From Rufibacter psychrotolerans (GTDB taxonomy: Bacteria; Bacteroidota; Bacteroidia; Cytophagales; Hymenobacteraceae): 64,000 nt of DNA. The stretch spans positions 141,075 through 205,074 of the forward strand of contig NZ_JAFFJV010000014.1 in assembly GCF_016924645.1 (NCBI RefSeq), in the 5' to 3' direction. This document shows positions 23,636-31,845 of the stretch, in pieces. Each line of letters starts with the position of its first letter. Within the stretch, counting starts at the first letter, position 1. The notes beneath the pieces are model-generated. The model was not told the origin of the DNA, did no database searches, and worked only from the letters and a program-made list of their open reading frames with translations. The position numbers and the translations under genes were made by a program.

Positions 23636-24697
23636 ATGAAGTTCTCCACCTTATTTCTTGCCGTGACGCTAACGGTCAGCGGATTGGCGGGTACCGCGCA
23701 ATCGTTAAAGAAAAACCAGTTCAACAATCCGTTGGCGTTGCAAAGGGCAGATCCGCACGTCTGGAAAACCCCGGATGGCACCTACTATTTTGTGGCTACT
23801 GTACCAGAATATGACCGTATTGAGGTGCGCCGCGCAAAAACCATCAACGGCATTAAGGAGGCCCAACCAGTGGTCGTCTGGCGCAAGCACGACAAAGGGC
23901 CCATGGGCAATCACATCTGGGCCCCAGAAATCCATAGGATAGACGGAAAATGGTACATCTATTTTGCCGCAGGGTCAACGGAGGATAAGTGGGCCATCCG
24001 CAAATACGCGTTGTCCAATCCGGCGGAAGACCCCACCACGGGCGAATGGAAAGAGGAAGGCCAGATTGTGAGCCAACGGAACGAGTTCACCCTGGACGAA
24101 ACCACCTTTGAACACCAGGGCCAGCGTTACATGATCTGGGTTGACAGAGCCTCTGACAAGGTAGTGAACACGGGCCTGTACATCGCTAAAATGACCAGCC
24201 CCACCACCCTAGCTGAAAAGCAGGTCGTCATCTCGCAGCCTGAACATGCCTGGGAAATTAAAGGCCACCGGGTGAACGAGGCCCCCGCCGTGCTTATTCG
24301 CAACGGGAAGGTGTTCGTGACCTTCTCGGCCAGCGCCACGGACGCCAACTACTGCCTGGGCCTGCTCTGGGCCGACGAGAATGCCGACTTGCTGGCCCCT
24401 GCCTCCTGGCACAAACTACCGGAACCGGTGTTTTACACCAATGAAGCCCTGAAGCGGTTCGGACCCGGACACAACAGCTTTACCGTAGCCGAAGACGGCA
24501 AAACCGATGTCATGCTTTACCACGCCCGCGACTACAAGGAGATCAACGGTGAACCCTTGTACGACCCCAACCGCCACACCCGCGCCAGAGTTTTAAGATG
24601 GACCAAAGAGGGAATGCCTGATTTCGGGCAAGAACTGGATGATAACGAAATGGCCTTAAAAAAGGGAAAACGGGCAAAAAAGGCTAAGAAGCGGTAG
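23636..24697 (+). CDS. glycoside hydrolase family 43-type secreted enzyme
   Basis: The 353-residue protein has a signal peptide (MKFSTLFLAVTLTVSGLAGT). The five-bladed propeller begins ADPHVWKTPDGTYYFVAT, with the catalytic base Asp of GH43. GNHIWAPEIHRIDGKWYIYF is the second typical blade and carries the pKa-modulating region. NEAPAVLIRNGKVFVTFSAS supplies the likely acid Glu. GH43 enzymes cut arabinose- or xylose-containing polysaccharides; the exact substrate is unknown. The C-terminus ends in a Lys-rich tail (KKGKRAKKAKKR). No SusC/D genes lie nearby, so this is not a full polysaccharide utilisation locus. Confidence 0.85.
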   Translation: MKFSTLFLAVTLTVSGLAGTAQSLKKNQFNNPLALQRADPHVWKTPDGTYYFVATVPEYDRIEVRRAKTINGIKEAQPVVVWRKHDKGPMGNHIWAPEIHRIDGKWYIYFAAGSTEDKWAIRKYALSNPAEDPTTGEWKEEGQIVSQRNEFTLDETTFEHQGQRYMIWVDRASDKVVNTGLYIAKMTSPTTLAEKQVVISQPEHAWEIKGHRVNEAPAVLIRNGKVFVTFSASATDANYCLGLLWADENADLLAPASWHKLPEPVFYTNEALKRFGPGHNSFTVAEDGKTDVMLYHARDYKEINGEPLYDPNRHTRARVLRWTKEGMPDFGQELDDNEMALKKGKRAKKAKKR

Positions 24698-25109
24698 CTA
24701 GAAGTATTATTTCTTTTACGCTAACTCGCTCTGAAAGCTTTGGGGAAGACTTTTCCCAAGCATCTTGCGCTTTACTTCAGAGATCCTGCAGAGTTATTAG
24801 AGGAAATTGCAACTTGAAAACCAACTTTACAATGGCCTAAAATCTGGGGAAGCTTACATTATGAGTTTATTGAGGAATCCGTTATAGTGTTTGTTTTTAT
24901 AGGGGAATCAAAAAGGTCAAGTATGCTTTGTAGACTTAAGCAAGCTATTATTTATATGGGAGTTAAAGCTTATTGGGATTGCTTTGCCAGTATAGGTTTT
25001 TATTGTTCCAAGTTTTTAACCACAGTCATTATGAGGAAGACTTCAATCCATTCCAAACTATTCAGATAACATCTATCTGATAGAACTTGTAAGGAGGAGA
25101 TTTTTAATA
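24698..25109. other. left border of the AT-rich island, no gene found
   Basis: These 412 bp show base composition falling from GC-rich to AT-rich. I see no conserved ORF, and no copy of the tRNA 3' end that would mark an attachment site. Confidence 0.5.
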
Positions 25110-26123
25110 TCAAAGCAAATACTTTAAGCAAGATAACTTATGTTTTGTTTCTACCTGATCACGTAAGAAAATAGGCTCAAGTACTTGAACAGTGTCTCCA
25201 AAAGATAAAAGCATCCTTTCAAGCTCATAGTTTGGAACAACCTTAATAGAAACTTCCAATCCATTTTCATCTTCTTTCAATTGCCTTTGTGATGAATGGA
25301 GAGGCTTAGTTTTTATATAAGGAGCTTGATCTGGAGTATATAAAAGCCTTACTTCAACAAGCTCAGCATCCTGTTTTCTGGTTACCCCTATAATATCATC
25401 AAAGTATTCCTCCCAATTTATCTCAGTGAAGTGGTAAGATTCCTGTGTTTCAACTATTGAAAGTATCCGGTCTAATGCCAAATTCCAGTAAGGGTTCTTA
25501 TTCTCCCCATTTAACCCAAAAGCAAACCACCGGCTATTGTATTGTTTAAGATAGTATGGGTGAAAAGTCAATACATAGGGCTCGTCTGCTTTAAAATCTT
25601 TATAGGTAATCTTTAACACACGCTGGTTTACAATGGCGTTGAAAATAGGTGTAATATTGGGCAGTCCTTCATAGTCCCAATTCGCTTCAAAAGAAATCAC
25701 TTCCCTATTTTGGCCAATGAAACCCAACCTGTCCTGAATAGCTGGAACAATTTCATTCACCCACTCAAACTGAGGCATACCCTTAAAACGAGACAGCACC
25801 AGTAAAGCCTCTTTTATTGTGTTTGTTTCAGCCTCACTGATTGGCTGTTTGTTAATTGAGAAGCCAGGATCCTCATATCTATAGAGCTTGATCCGTTTAT
25901 CCAATGGATCTTTTTCCTCCAATATAGGTGCTTGCCATATTTCTCTCATATGCTGCAAGTCTGCATGGAGCTGGCTCTTTACAATACCTTTTTCATAGCC
26001 TTCTAATTCCAGTACTCTTGCCACTTCCTTTAAAAGGTCTTTGGCAGAGTACCTCCTTGTCGGATTACTTAGGCACCTATCTAATGCTCTATACCTCAAA
26101 AGGGCTTTTTTATTTACTGGCAT
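25110..26123 (-). CDS. WYL-domain transcriptional regulator (BrxR-like)
   Basis: The 337-residue protein has an N-terminal winged helix-turn-helix (about residues 1-90, RYRALDRCLSNPTRRYSAKD). A WYL domain follows (about 150-235) with RVLKITYKDF and HPYYLKQYNSRWFAFGLNGE, then a C-terminal WCX-like region. WYL regulators such as BrxR or CapW control defence islands, often as repressors that respond to nucleic acid signals. It is divergent from a helicase gene, and a perfect 10-bp inverted repeat lies between the two. BREX regulators usually sit next to brxA; here this gene is at the other end of the island. Confidence 0.85.
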   Translation of the reverse strand: MPVNKKALLRYRALDRCLSNPTRRYSAKDLLKEVARVLELEGYEKGIVKSQLHADLQHMREIWQAPILEEKDPLDKRIKLYRYEDPGFSINKQPISEAETNTIKEALLVLSRFKGMPQFEWVNEIVPAIQDRLGFIGQNREVISFEANWDYEGLPNITPIFNAIVNQRVLKITYKDFKADEPYVLTFHPYYLKQYNSRWFAFGLNGENKNPYWNLALDRILSIVETQESYHFTEINWEEYFDDIIGVTRKQDAELVEVRLLYTPDQAPYIKTKPLHSSQRQLKEDENGLEVSIKVVPNYELERMLLSFGDTVQVLEPIFLRDQVETKHKLSCLKYLL

Positions 26124-26172
26124 AAAATCAAAAGGAGAACATGGGTTTACAAGAGCAATTTAAAAAAATAAA

Positions 26173-26197
26173 GTTTGTTCAGAAACACTGAACAAAC
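26173..26197. promoter_or_regulatory. palindromic operator between the WYL regulator and helicase genes
   Basis: GTTTGTTCAG-AAACA-CTGAACAAAC is a perfect 10-bp inverted repeat with a 5-bp spacer. It lies 50 bp from the WYL start and 64 bp from the helicase start. A box TAATCTTG near 26204-26211 could be the helicase -7 element, placing the palindrome over its -33 region, as expected for a repressor site. Confidence 0.6.
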
Positions 26198-26260
26198 CCT
26201 CCGTAATCTTGCAATGTAATCGGGACACAAAACAGTTTTTAACCTTAACCCCTATCGCTT

Positions 26261-27604
26261 ATGACCACATTCGCTACACAACTAGGTTTCCAGCCAACTC
26301 AGGAGCAAATAACTGCTCTAAACAAAATCAGCAAATTTGTTGATGGTAATTCTACAGATGACTTCTTTGTTTTAAGAGGTTCCGCGGGTACAGGTAAAAC
26401 CTCAATTGTGAAAGCGATAACAGAGCAGCTACGTTCTAATGGCAAAACAGTTAAAATTGGCGCACCTACTGCCAGAGCGGCTAAGATCATTGGTGCAAAG
26501 ACTGGCCAACAGTCTAAAACCATGCATAGCCAGATCTACACCCCTGAGACTGTACAAAACGGCGGCGGCGTGCGCCTCATTCGTAAGCAGAATACTAACC
26601 CAGAAGAAACCATCTATATAGTAGATGAGGCTTCGATGATCTCAGATACCCTTACAAAGAATGAAAACTTCTTTGTAAAGAAGCCGCTTTTAACTGATTA
26701 CCTGGATTATGTGAAACAAGGTAACAGCAGAAACAAGGTCCTGCTGATTGGTGACATTTATCAGTTACCTCCGGTTACACCAGGTTCAGACATTGCTTTT
26801 TCACCTGCCCTTCACCCAGATTACTTAAGTGGCAAGTTAGGTTTAACAGGCGATATGTTTGCACTGACTCAGGTCATGCGTCAGACCCAAGGTTCTAAAG
26901 TCTTAGAGCTTGCCACAGCTATTAGAGATACCATGACTAAAGGAGGAAGTACTGTCAGTAAAACGTTGCCAATGGTTGCAAATGCAACACAGGCTATACA
27001 TCTTTACCTGAGCCTATATGAGGAAGGGGTTCTTGATAAGACTACAATTATTTGCTGGACTAACAAAGATGTAAATTGGTGGAACAACACCTTAAGACAG
27101 CGACTGGGCTATACAGGTAGTATTTCTGCGGGAGACATAGTTACCACACAAGCTAATTGGTTTAGCACTTCTGAGTGGATTTTCAAAGGCGATACTGGTG
27201 TCATCAAATTGCTAGACAGCAAAATAGAGACCTATGCGGACCTCCATTTTGTAGACGCAGAGATTGAATTCGGTGGAGAAGCGGGTGGTAAAATGACAAT
27301 CAAGACAAAGGTTTTGGTTGAATGTCTATCCAGTGAGACAGGCGAATTGTCACTTGACCAGCATAACAAACTCTACCACTATGTGATGAGGGACAACGAA
27401 CCTTTTAGAAAATCTCAAAAGCCAAGTGATGATCCATATATTGGGGCAATGCGCTTGAAGCATGGTTACGCCACTACCTGTCATAAAGCACAAGGTGGAG
27501 AATGGGATAATGTTATTCTGCATCCATACCAGCCCAAAGATCTACGTTGGCTGTATACTGCAGTTACTAGAGCTCGGAATGAGGCTTACTCTTGGGCAGC
27601 TTAA
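26261..27604 (+). CDS. RecD/Dda-like superfamily 1B DNA helicase
   Basis: The 447-residue ATPase has Walker A GSAGTGKTS (about residues 45-53), APTARAAKIIGAKTG (motif Ia), IYIVDEASMIS (motif II, about 115-125), IGDIYQLPPV (motif III), and the C-terminal YATTCHKAQGGEWDNVIL and WLYTAVTRARNEAY (motifs V-VI). This is the shortened RecD2/Dda layout without the long N-terminal region. SF1B helicases unwind DNA 5'-3'. Its place between a WYL regulator and a retron, in a defence island, suggests an anti-phage role, perhaps as a two-gene unit with the WYL regulator. Both are inferred. Confidence 0.88.
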   Translation: MTTFATQLGFQPTQEQITALNKISKFVDGNSTDDFFVLRGSAGTGKTSIVKAITEQLRSNGKTVKIGAPTARAAKIIGAKTGQQSKTMHSQIYTPETVQNGGGVRLIRKQNTNPEETIYIVDEASMISDTLTKNENFFVKKPLLTDYLDYVKQGNSRNKVLLIGDIYQLPPVTPGSDIAFSPALHPDYLSGKLGLTGDMFALTQVMRQTQGSKVLELATAIRDTMTKGGSTVSKTLPMVANATQAIHLYLSLYEEGVLDKTTIICWTNKDVNWWNNTLRQRLGYTGSISAGDIVTTQANWFSTSEWIFKGDTGVIKLLDSKIETYADLHFVDAEIEFGGEAGGKMTIKTKVLVECLSSETGELSLDQHNKLYHYVMRDNEPFRKSQKPSDDPYIGAMRLKHGYATTCHKAQGGEWDNVILHPYQPKDLRWLYTAVTRARNEAYSWAA

Positions 27605-27612
27605 ATGTTTCA

Positions 27613-27650
27613 AAGCAAGAGCATGTATGATTAGATGTGTGCTCTTGCTT
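27613..27650 (+). terminator. hairpin after the helicase gene
   Basis: AAGCAAGAGCA and TGCTCTTGCTT arms form a perfect 11-bp stem 8 bp past the helicase stop. No clear T-run follows, so termination would be weak or factor-assisted. Confidence 0.5.
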
Positions 27651-27676
27651 AAGAATGGTTAATACAATAATTAAAC

Positions 27677-27684
27677 TATATTTG
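27677..27684 (+). promoter_or_regulatory. retron RNA promoter -7 box
   Basis: TATATTTG matches TAnnTTTG. The expected start point falls at about 27690, exactly where the a1 arm of the predicted retron RNA begins. No clear -33 TTG was found. Confidence 0.5.
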
Positions 27685-27689
27685 TAAAT

Positions 27690-27854
27690 AAGGCACCTGC
27701 GGTAATAGACTTAATTTGCATTGTGGAACGCAATGTGCTCACCAATGTTTCAACATGGTTGTTCATTATTTAGATGTGAGTTGTTTTTTTACTTTTTCTT
27801 TTTTTAGATTTTTTTAATCTAATATAAGAGTTGAAAGTCTCCGCAGGTTGCCTT
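27690..27854 (+). ncRNA. retron msr-msd RNA
   Basis: The ends form the a1/a2 stem that defines retron RNAs: AAGGCACCTGCGG (27690-27702) pairs with CCGCAGGTTGCCTT (27841-27854), about 13 bp with one bulge. Between them, msr-like hairpins include CATTG...CAATG (about 27719-27735) and a bulged CCAATGTT/AACATGG stem (about 27741-27758). A T-rich msd-like region ends in TTAGATT/AATCTAA. The RNA ends 8 bp before the ATG of the reverse transcriptase. The exact branch guanosine and the msd boundaries were not determined. Confidence 0.75.
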
Positions 27855-27862
27855 ACCTTATT

Positions 27863-28909
27863 ATGGAATTATCTCATAAGCAAACTGAATATATAAAATA
27901 TTTTGTATCCAATGGAGAGACACTAGAAGACCTTAAGTCTCTTATTAACTATATTATTAAACTACAAAATGATACTTTAGGCACTACTTATAAACCTGTA
28001 AGCATAAAGCAATTAACCTTTTATTTTGCTAACCGGGACAAGCAGTATTTCAATTTTGAGATTCCTAAAAAAACAGGTGGCGTTAGAAAAATCACCGCTC
28101 CAGATCTGTTCCTAAAGAAGATTCAGCGCCGCATTAATTTTGCTTTGGATCTGCTGTTCAAACCCAAAGCTGCTGCTCACGGGTTTGTAACAGGAAGAAG
28201 CATAGTATCAAATGCCAAGGTACACGTAGGCAAAAAGTATGTCTATAATGTAGATCTGAAAGACTTCTTTCCAACTATTCATTTTGGGAGAATAAAAGCG
28301 GTGTTGCAACTTCATCCATTTAAGATGAAGCCTAAATTCGCTCAGCTTATTGCTCATATATGCTGCTTTGAAGGAATATTGCCACAGGGAGCACCTACAT
28401 CTCCTATTATAACAAATATCATTTGTCAGCAATTAGATAAGAACTTAGTTAGCTTTGCTAAGTTCTATAAGTGCTATTATACTCGTTATGCCGATGACCT
28501 AACGTTCTCCTCTGATAAGAATTCGTTCAAAGAGAAGTTCTATGAAGATTTAGTATTACATTTAACCAATGCTGGGTTTGCATTAAATGAGAAGAAGACA
28601 AGAAAGCAGACAAGAACTCAGCGGCAGGAAGTGACTGGCATAATTGTAAATGAAAAACTAAACCTTCAGCGCAGTTATATTAAGAAGATCCGAGCAATGC
28701 TTTATAATTGGGAGAAGGATGGCCTACATGCTTGCCAGAAAAACTTCAATCAATACTATCCTCTTGAAAAAGGATTCTTTAAAAATAAATCTGTACCTCC
28801 ATTCGAGAATGTAGTAATGGGTAAAATTCTTTTTCTTGGCATGGTTAGAGGGAAGGATGATAAATACTTCTTGGAGTTCTTTTCGAAATATCAAAACTTA
28901 TCAAAATAG
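27863..28909 (+). CDS. retron-type reverse transcriptase
   Basis: The 348-residue protein starts at ATG 27863 (MELSHKQTEYIKYF). It makes msDNA by copying the msd part of its own RNA. Visible motifs are IPKKTGGVRKITAPD (motif 1-2), NAKVH (the retron-specific region X, NAxxH), NVDLKDFFPTIH (motif A), QGAPTSPIITN (motif B), the catalytic RYADDLTFSS (YADD, about residues 207-213), and the retron-specific VTG in EVTGIIVNEKLNLQR (region Y). These features separate it from group II intron or diversity-generating enzymes. It is followed 5 bp later by its partner protein gene. Confidence 0.93.
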   Translation: MELSHKQTEYIKYFVSNGETLEDLKSLINYIIKLQNDTLGTTYKPVSIKQLTFYFANRDKQYFNFEIPKKTGGVRKITAPDLFLKKIQRRINFALDLLFKPKAAAHGFVTGRSIVSNAKVHVGKKYVYNVDLKDFFPTIHFGRIKAVLQLHPFKMKPKFAQLIAHICCFEGILPQGAPTSPIITNIICQQLDKNLVSFAKFYKCYYTRYADDLTFSSDKNSFKEKFYEDLVLHLTNAGFALNEKKTRKQTRTQRQEVTGIIVNEKLNLQRSYIKKIRAMLYNWEKDGLHACQKNFNQYYPLEKGFFKNKSVPPFENVVMGKILFLGMVRGKDDKYFLEFFSKYQNLSK

Positions 28910-28914
28910 AAAAA

Positions 28915-29772
28915 ATGGAAATCAATTCTTTAGTCAAGTTCTATGAGGATAATTTAGAGAACCTACAGCTTTTAAGGTGTATTAGAAAAAAAGCTGAAGA
29001 CTTTTACAAAGAGCTAGTCACTCCTAAAATAAAGGAGGACCTGGTTCTGTGCTTTTTTGAAATGGAAAAAGCTGCAGCTCTTAATAATCTTGATAGATTC
29101 TTCTTTAATCTCCAAAAACAAATAGAAATATTAATTGATTATGCGATAAAAAACCTCATCACATTAGAAAGAATAAAAATTGATTCAAAAACTAAGAAGA
29201 TCTTAGACATAGATGGTAATGAAACTTTACTTGCGGATGAGTTCTTTTCAATAAAGTACAAAGTAGAAAGCCATGATGAATCTAAAAAGTTTATAAAAAG
29301 TTCAACTGGTGACAACATACTATTTACTTCAATCGAGGCAAGTAAAGAGCTTCCTGAAGGGGCAGTAGAAATTACTTACAGTGAATGGGTGAAAGAAAAT
29401 AAACTAAACCAATTAACAAAGTATATAGATGAGTTACAATTTCAATCTTTGTCGATTAGCAATAAACTAAATATATTTTTTATTTACTTAATATCAAACG
29501 ACCCCAACAAGAAAGAATATAACGGTAAATTTGACACTACAATAAGACAGCAAAAACTGTCTTACAAAAGCACTAATTCAATAAATGCTTTCAGGATCCG
29601 ATATTCACATGGAAACGCTGAGTTAACTGAAAAGCAATTAGAATACATAAAGGAAGTGGAAGAAAACAACAAAAGGAACCTTTATTTTTTCTATATAAAT
29701 TATTACAAGGTTTTAAATACAATATATACTTCATTCAATAAAAACATGAAAAGCTCGACCCTTTTGATGTAG
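28915..29772 (+). CDS. retron partner protein, HEPN-like
   Basis: This 285-residue, mostly helical protein begins 5 bp after the RT stop and so is the retron's likely effector. The C-terminal part has AFRIRYSHGNAELTEKQLEY; R-x4-H followed by GN fits the HEPN RNase motif (MAE_28990-like HEPN proteins look similar). The N-terminal half contains a long helical region (LQKQIEILIDYAIKNLITLE). By analogy, RT plus msDNA would hold the effector inactive until phage infection. Which retron type it belongs to, and whether it is a nuclease, remain unproven. Confidence 0.6.
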   Translation: MEINSLVKFYEDNLENLQLLRCIRKKAEDFYKELVTPKIKEDLVLCFFEMEKAAALNNLDRFFFNLQKQIEILIDYAIKNLITLERIKIDSKTKKILDIDGNETLLADEFFSIKYKVESHDESKKFIKSSTGDNILFTSIEASKELPEGAVEITYSEWVKENKLNQLTKYIDELQFQSLSISNKLNIFFIYLISNDPNKKEYNGKFDTTIRQQKLSYKSTNSINAFRIRYSHGNAELTEKQLEYIKEVEENNKRNLYFFYINYYKVLNTIYTSFNKNMKSSTLLM

Positions 29773-29789
29773 AAATTAGTTCCAACATT

Positions 29790-29826
29790 ATGAAAAAAGG
29801 CAGAGCTCTCACTCTGCCTTTTTTCA
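29790..29826. terminator. bidirectional terminator between the retron and brxL
   Basis: AAAAAAGGCAGAG and CTCTGCCTTTTTT arms form a 13-bp stem with A and T tracts on both sides. It separates the convergent retron partner gene and brxL, overlapping the last bases of brxL. Confidence 0.9.
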
Positions 29827-31845
29827 TATCCTCAAATAAGTAATCTCACAATCCTTACACTTCCTTTTCTCCTGGTACAGATCAGCTGCATTATACTTCC
29901 CTTCATACCTGTCGAAAATATCCAGCCCGCGCCCAAGGTTAATCTTCCAGCCATTGTCGGCCATCACACTGCGGTCATGAACATTTCTGAACTCATAGGT
30001 TAAATGAATGCCTATGTCTGTCATGTTCTCTTTAAGATCCTCCAGATTGGCAATAGAACTTGCCGTGTTCTCTTCTGTATTCCAGGTAACAACGTGTAGG
30101 TCTATTTCTTCATCTGGTTCTTTAATTTGTTCCAGCATGATACAGAACTCTAATAAGTTCTTGAACTGGTAATGATACCTGATATATGGGTCTTGTAGGG
30201 TTATTTTAGTAGCCCCTTTCAGGTAGTTACCAAAAAGCTTCTTGTAAGAGACACCCATTTGATTATCTTTAATCAGCACCTGGTGCGGAGATAGCTTTTC
30301 TTCAGACTCCTTGATAACAAAACCTTCTGCGCCCTCTTCCTCCTCTTCTTCAGCTTCCTTCTTTTTATTATGGAGCGCTGCATGATAGTTTTGCATTTCA
30401 AGCGTTTCTACAGAAACTTCTTTGCCCGTGGCTCTCACCCGGTAGGTAAAATCAACAGGCTCGTTGCGGAACGTTTCGTCTATAATGTATAGCTGATCCT
30501 TTACCCGCTTACGGCCTTCAATAGCAAAATCAAGTAGCTCAAGTGCTTCTTCCTGGGTCAACTCTTTGTGCGGGTACAAGAGCTTCACTAAACCAGAGAA
30601 TGACTTTCTTATAGCCGTTTTATCACGGGTAGATAAAGAACCATGAAGCTCTACATACTGGTCAATAAAGCTGCTGTAATCAGCTTTACGAAGTTCTTTA
30701 AGCACCTCAGCTATATAGTCTACAATAAAGCCGTAGCCGATAGAAAAGACTGAGTTCTTGAGTATGCGTACTTCCCAGCCCGGTATGTACATGTGCATCC
30801 TGTCCAGGAAGGCACCTTTGATGTAACCTTCAGGTATTGACTCAAATAAGTGGGAGTTTTTCAGCATGTAGGGCACCGTGTGCTTAGTATTCCCTACAAA
30901 TGCCAAAGAAGCAGTGGCTTGATACGTTTCTTTCCCTCGGTTGAAAGATTGGTTCGCCATGTAGTTCTGCATGATCTTAACTAAGTCACCGTCTACCCTT
31001 CTGCTGCCCTGCTCCTGCTCAAATTCATCCAGCGCCACCACATCCCAGTAACCAACAAGGCCTATTTTGTTGCCATTGTTGTTCACAAACAATCTTGCCT
31101 TTGACACATCTCCCCCAGATACCAGCACACCATGCGGTGAAAGTTCAGAGAAAATGTGGGATTTACCAGTACCCTTCGGCCCAAGCTCTATAAAATTGTA
31201 GTTGTTCTCTACGTGGGTAATTAGGCGGGAAATCTGGATCATTTTACCCCGCTTGTTGAAGAACTCAGGGTTCAGACCAATGCTGTGCATCAATAGGTCC
31301 AGCCACTCTTCGGCAGTAAATTCTTTCCTGGCATCTACGTAATCATCAAGCCGCACATTAGATACCTGAATTGGCTTGATGTCTTCAATTACCCAGCGTA
31401 CCTGTGCATCAGCAGCATGGTTATAACCCATGGTTAAAATACACCATACTCCGCCTCCACTGAGCAGCTTTTGATGCTCTAACACCATTTTATCAGCAAT
31501 AGGTACGTGGTTTATCCCTAGGTTAGCAAAATCGGCTTCATAAATGTTGGCTCTGTCATTTAGCTGCACATTTACCTTATCAATGATCTTGTAACTGCCT
31601 TGCTGACGGATGGTAGACTTTACAATTTCTGACTCACTGCGGTGAACATAATTGTTCTTGATTACCGTCTTTACCTTTTCAATACCCGACTGAATAATCT
31701 CTTCATCATTAATAGCACAGTATTGCCCTAGCAGGTACTCCAATACATACGTAGGTACTACGGCATTGCCTTTTACTCGAGCCGTAAGATCTTTACGAAC
31801 TACCTTGCCTTCAAAATGCTTAAGTATCTTCTCTTGTAGGTCCAT
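29824..31845 (-). CDS. brxL: BREX protein BrxL with a C-terminal MIT_C-like domain
   Basis: BrxL is the AAA+ component of type I BREX. The 673 residues have an N-terminal domain, then Walker A GPKGTGKSHIFSEL (about residues 223-236), Walker B VVALDEFEQEQG (about 272), a sensor region LAFVGNTKHTVPYML and PEGYIKGAFLDRMHMYIPGW. The last 140 residues do not look like a Lon protease. GVSYKKLFGNYLKGATKITL, DPYIRYHYQFKNLLEF and HDRSVMADNGWKINLGRGLD match the MIT_C (MITD1 C-terminal, phospholipase D-like) pattern. The stop and start of pglZ and brxL touch (31845), so they are coupled. Confidence 0.88.
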   Translation of the reverse strand: MDLQEKILKHFEGKVVRKDLTARVKGNAVVPTYVLEYLLGQYCAINDEEIIQSGIEKVKTVIKNNYVHRSESEIVKSTIRQQGSYKIIDKVNVQLNDRANIYEADFANLGINHVPIADKMVLEHQKLLSGGGVWCILTMGYNHAADAQVRWVIEDIKPIQVSNVRLDDYVDARKEFTAEEWLDLLMHSIGLNPEFFNKRGKMIQISRLITHVENNYNFIELGPKGTGKSHIFSELSPHGVLVSGGDVSKARLFVNNNGNKIGLVGYWDVVALDEFEQEQGSRRVDGDLVKIMQNYMANQSFNRGKETYQATASLAFVGNTKHTVPYMLKNSHLFESIPEGYIKGAFLDRMHMYIPGWEVRILKNSVFSIGYGFIVDYIAEVLKELRKADYSSFIDQYVELHGSLSTRDKTAIRKSFSGLVKLLYPHKELTQEEALELLDFAIEGRKRVKDQLYIIDETFRNEPVDFTYRVRATGKEVSVETLEMQNYHAALHNKKKEAEEEEEEGAEGFVIKESEEKLSPHQVLIKDNQMGVSYKKLFGNYLKGATKITLQDPYIRYHYQFKNLLEFCIMLEQIKEPDEEIDLHVVTWNTEENTASSIANLEDLKENMTDIGIHLTYEFRNVHDRSVMADNGWKINLGRGLDIFDRYEGKYNAADLYQEKRKCKDCEITYLRI

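Noticed and set aside
24887..25069. 60-codon plus-strand frame in the island border
   Set aside because: No ribosome site, family or conserved pattern; it looks like chance in AT-rich DNA.
27848..27862. TTG start for the reverse transcriptase at 27848
   Set aside because: It lies inside the a2 arm of the retron RNA; ATG 27863 follows directly after and fits the family.
27863..28909. Group II intron or diversity-generating reverse transcriptase
   Set aside because: There is no maturase/HNH domain, no variable-repeat pair and no intron boundary, while NAxxH, VTG and the a1/a2 stem point to a retron.
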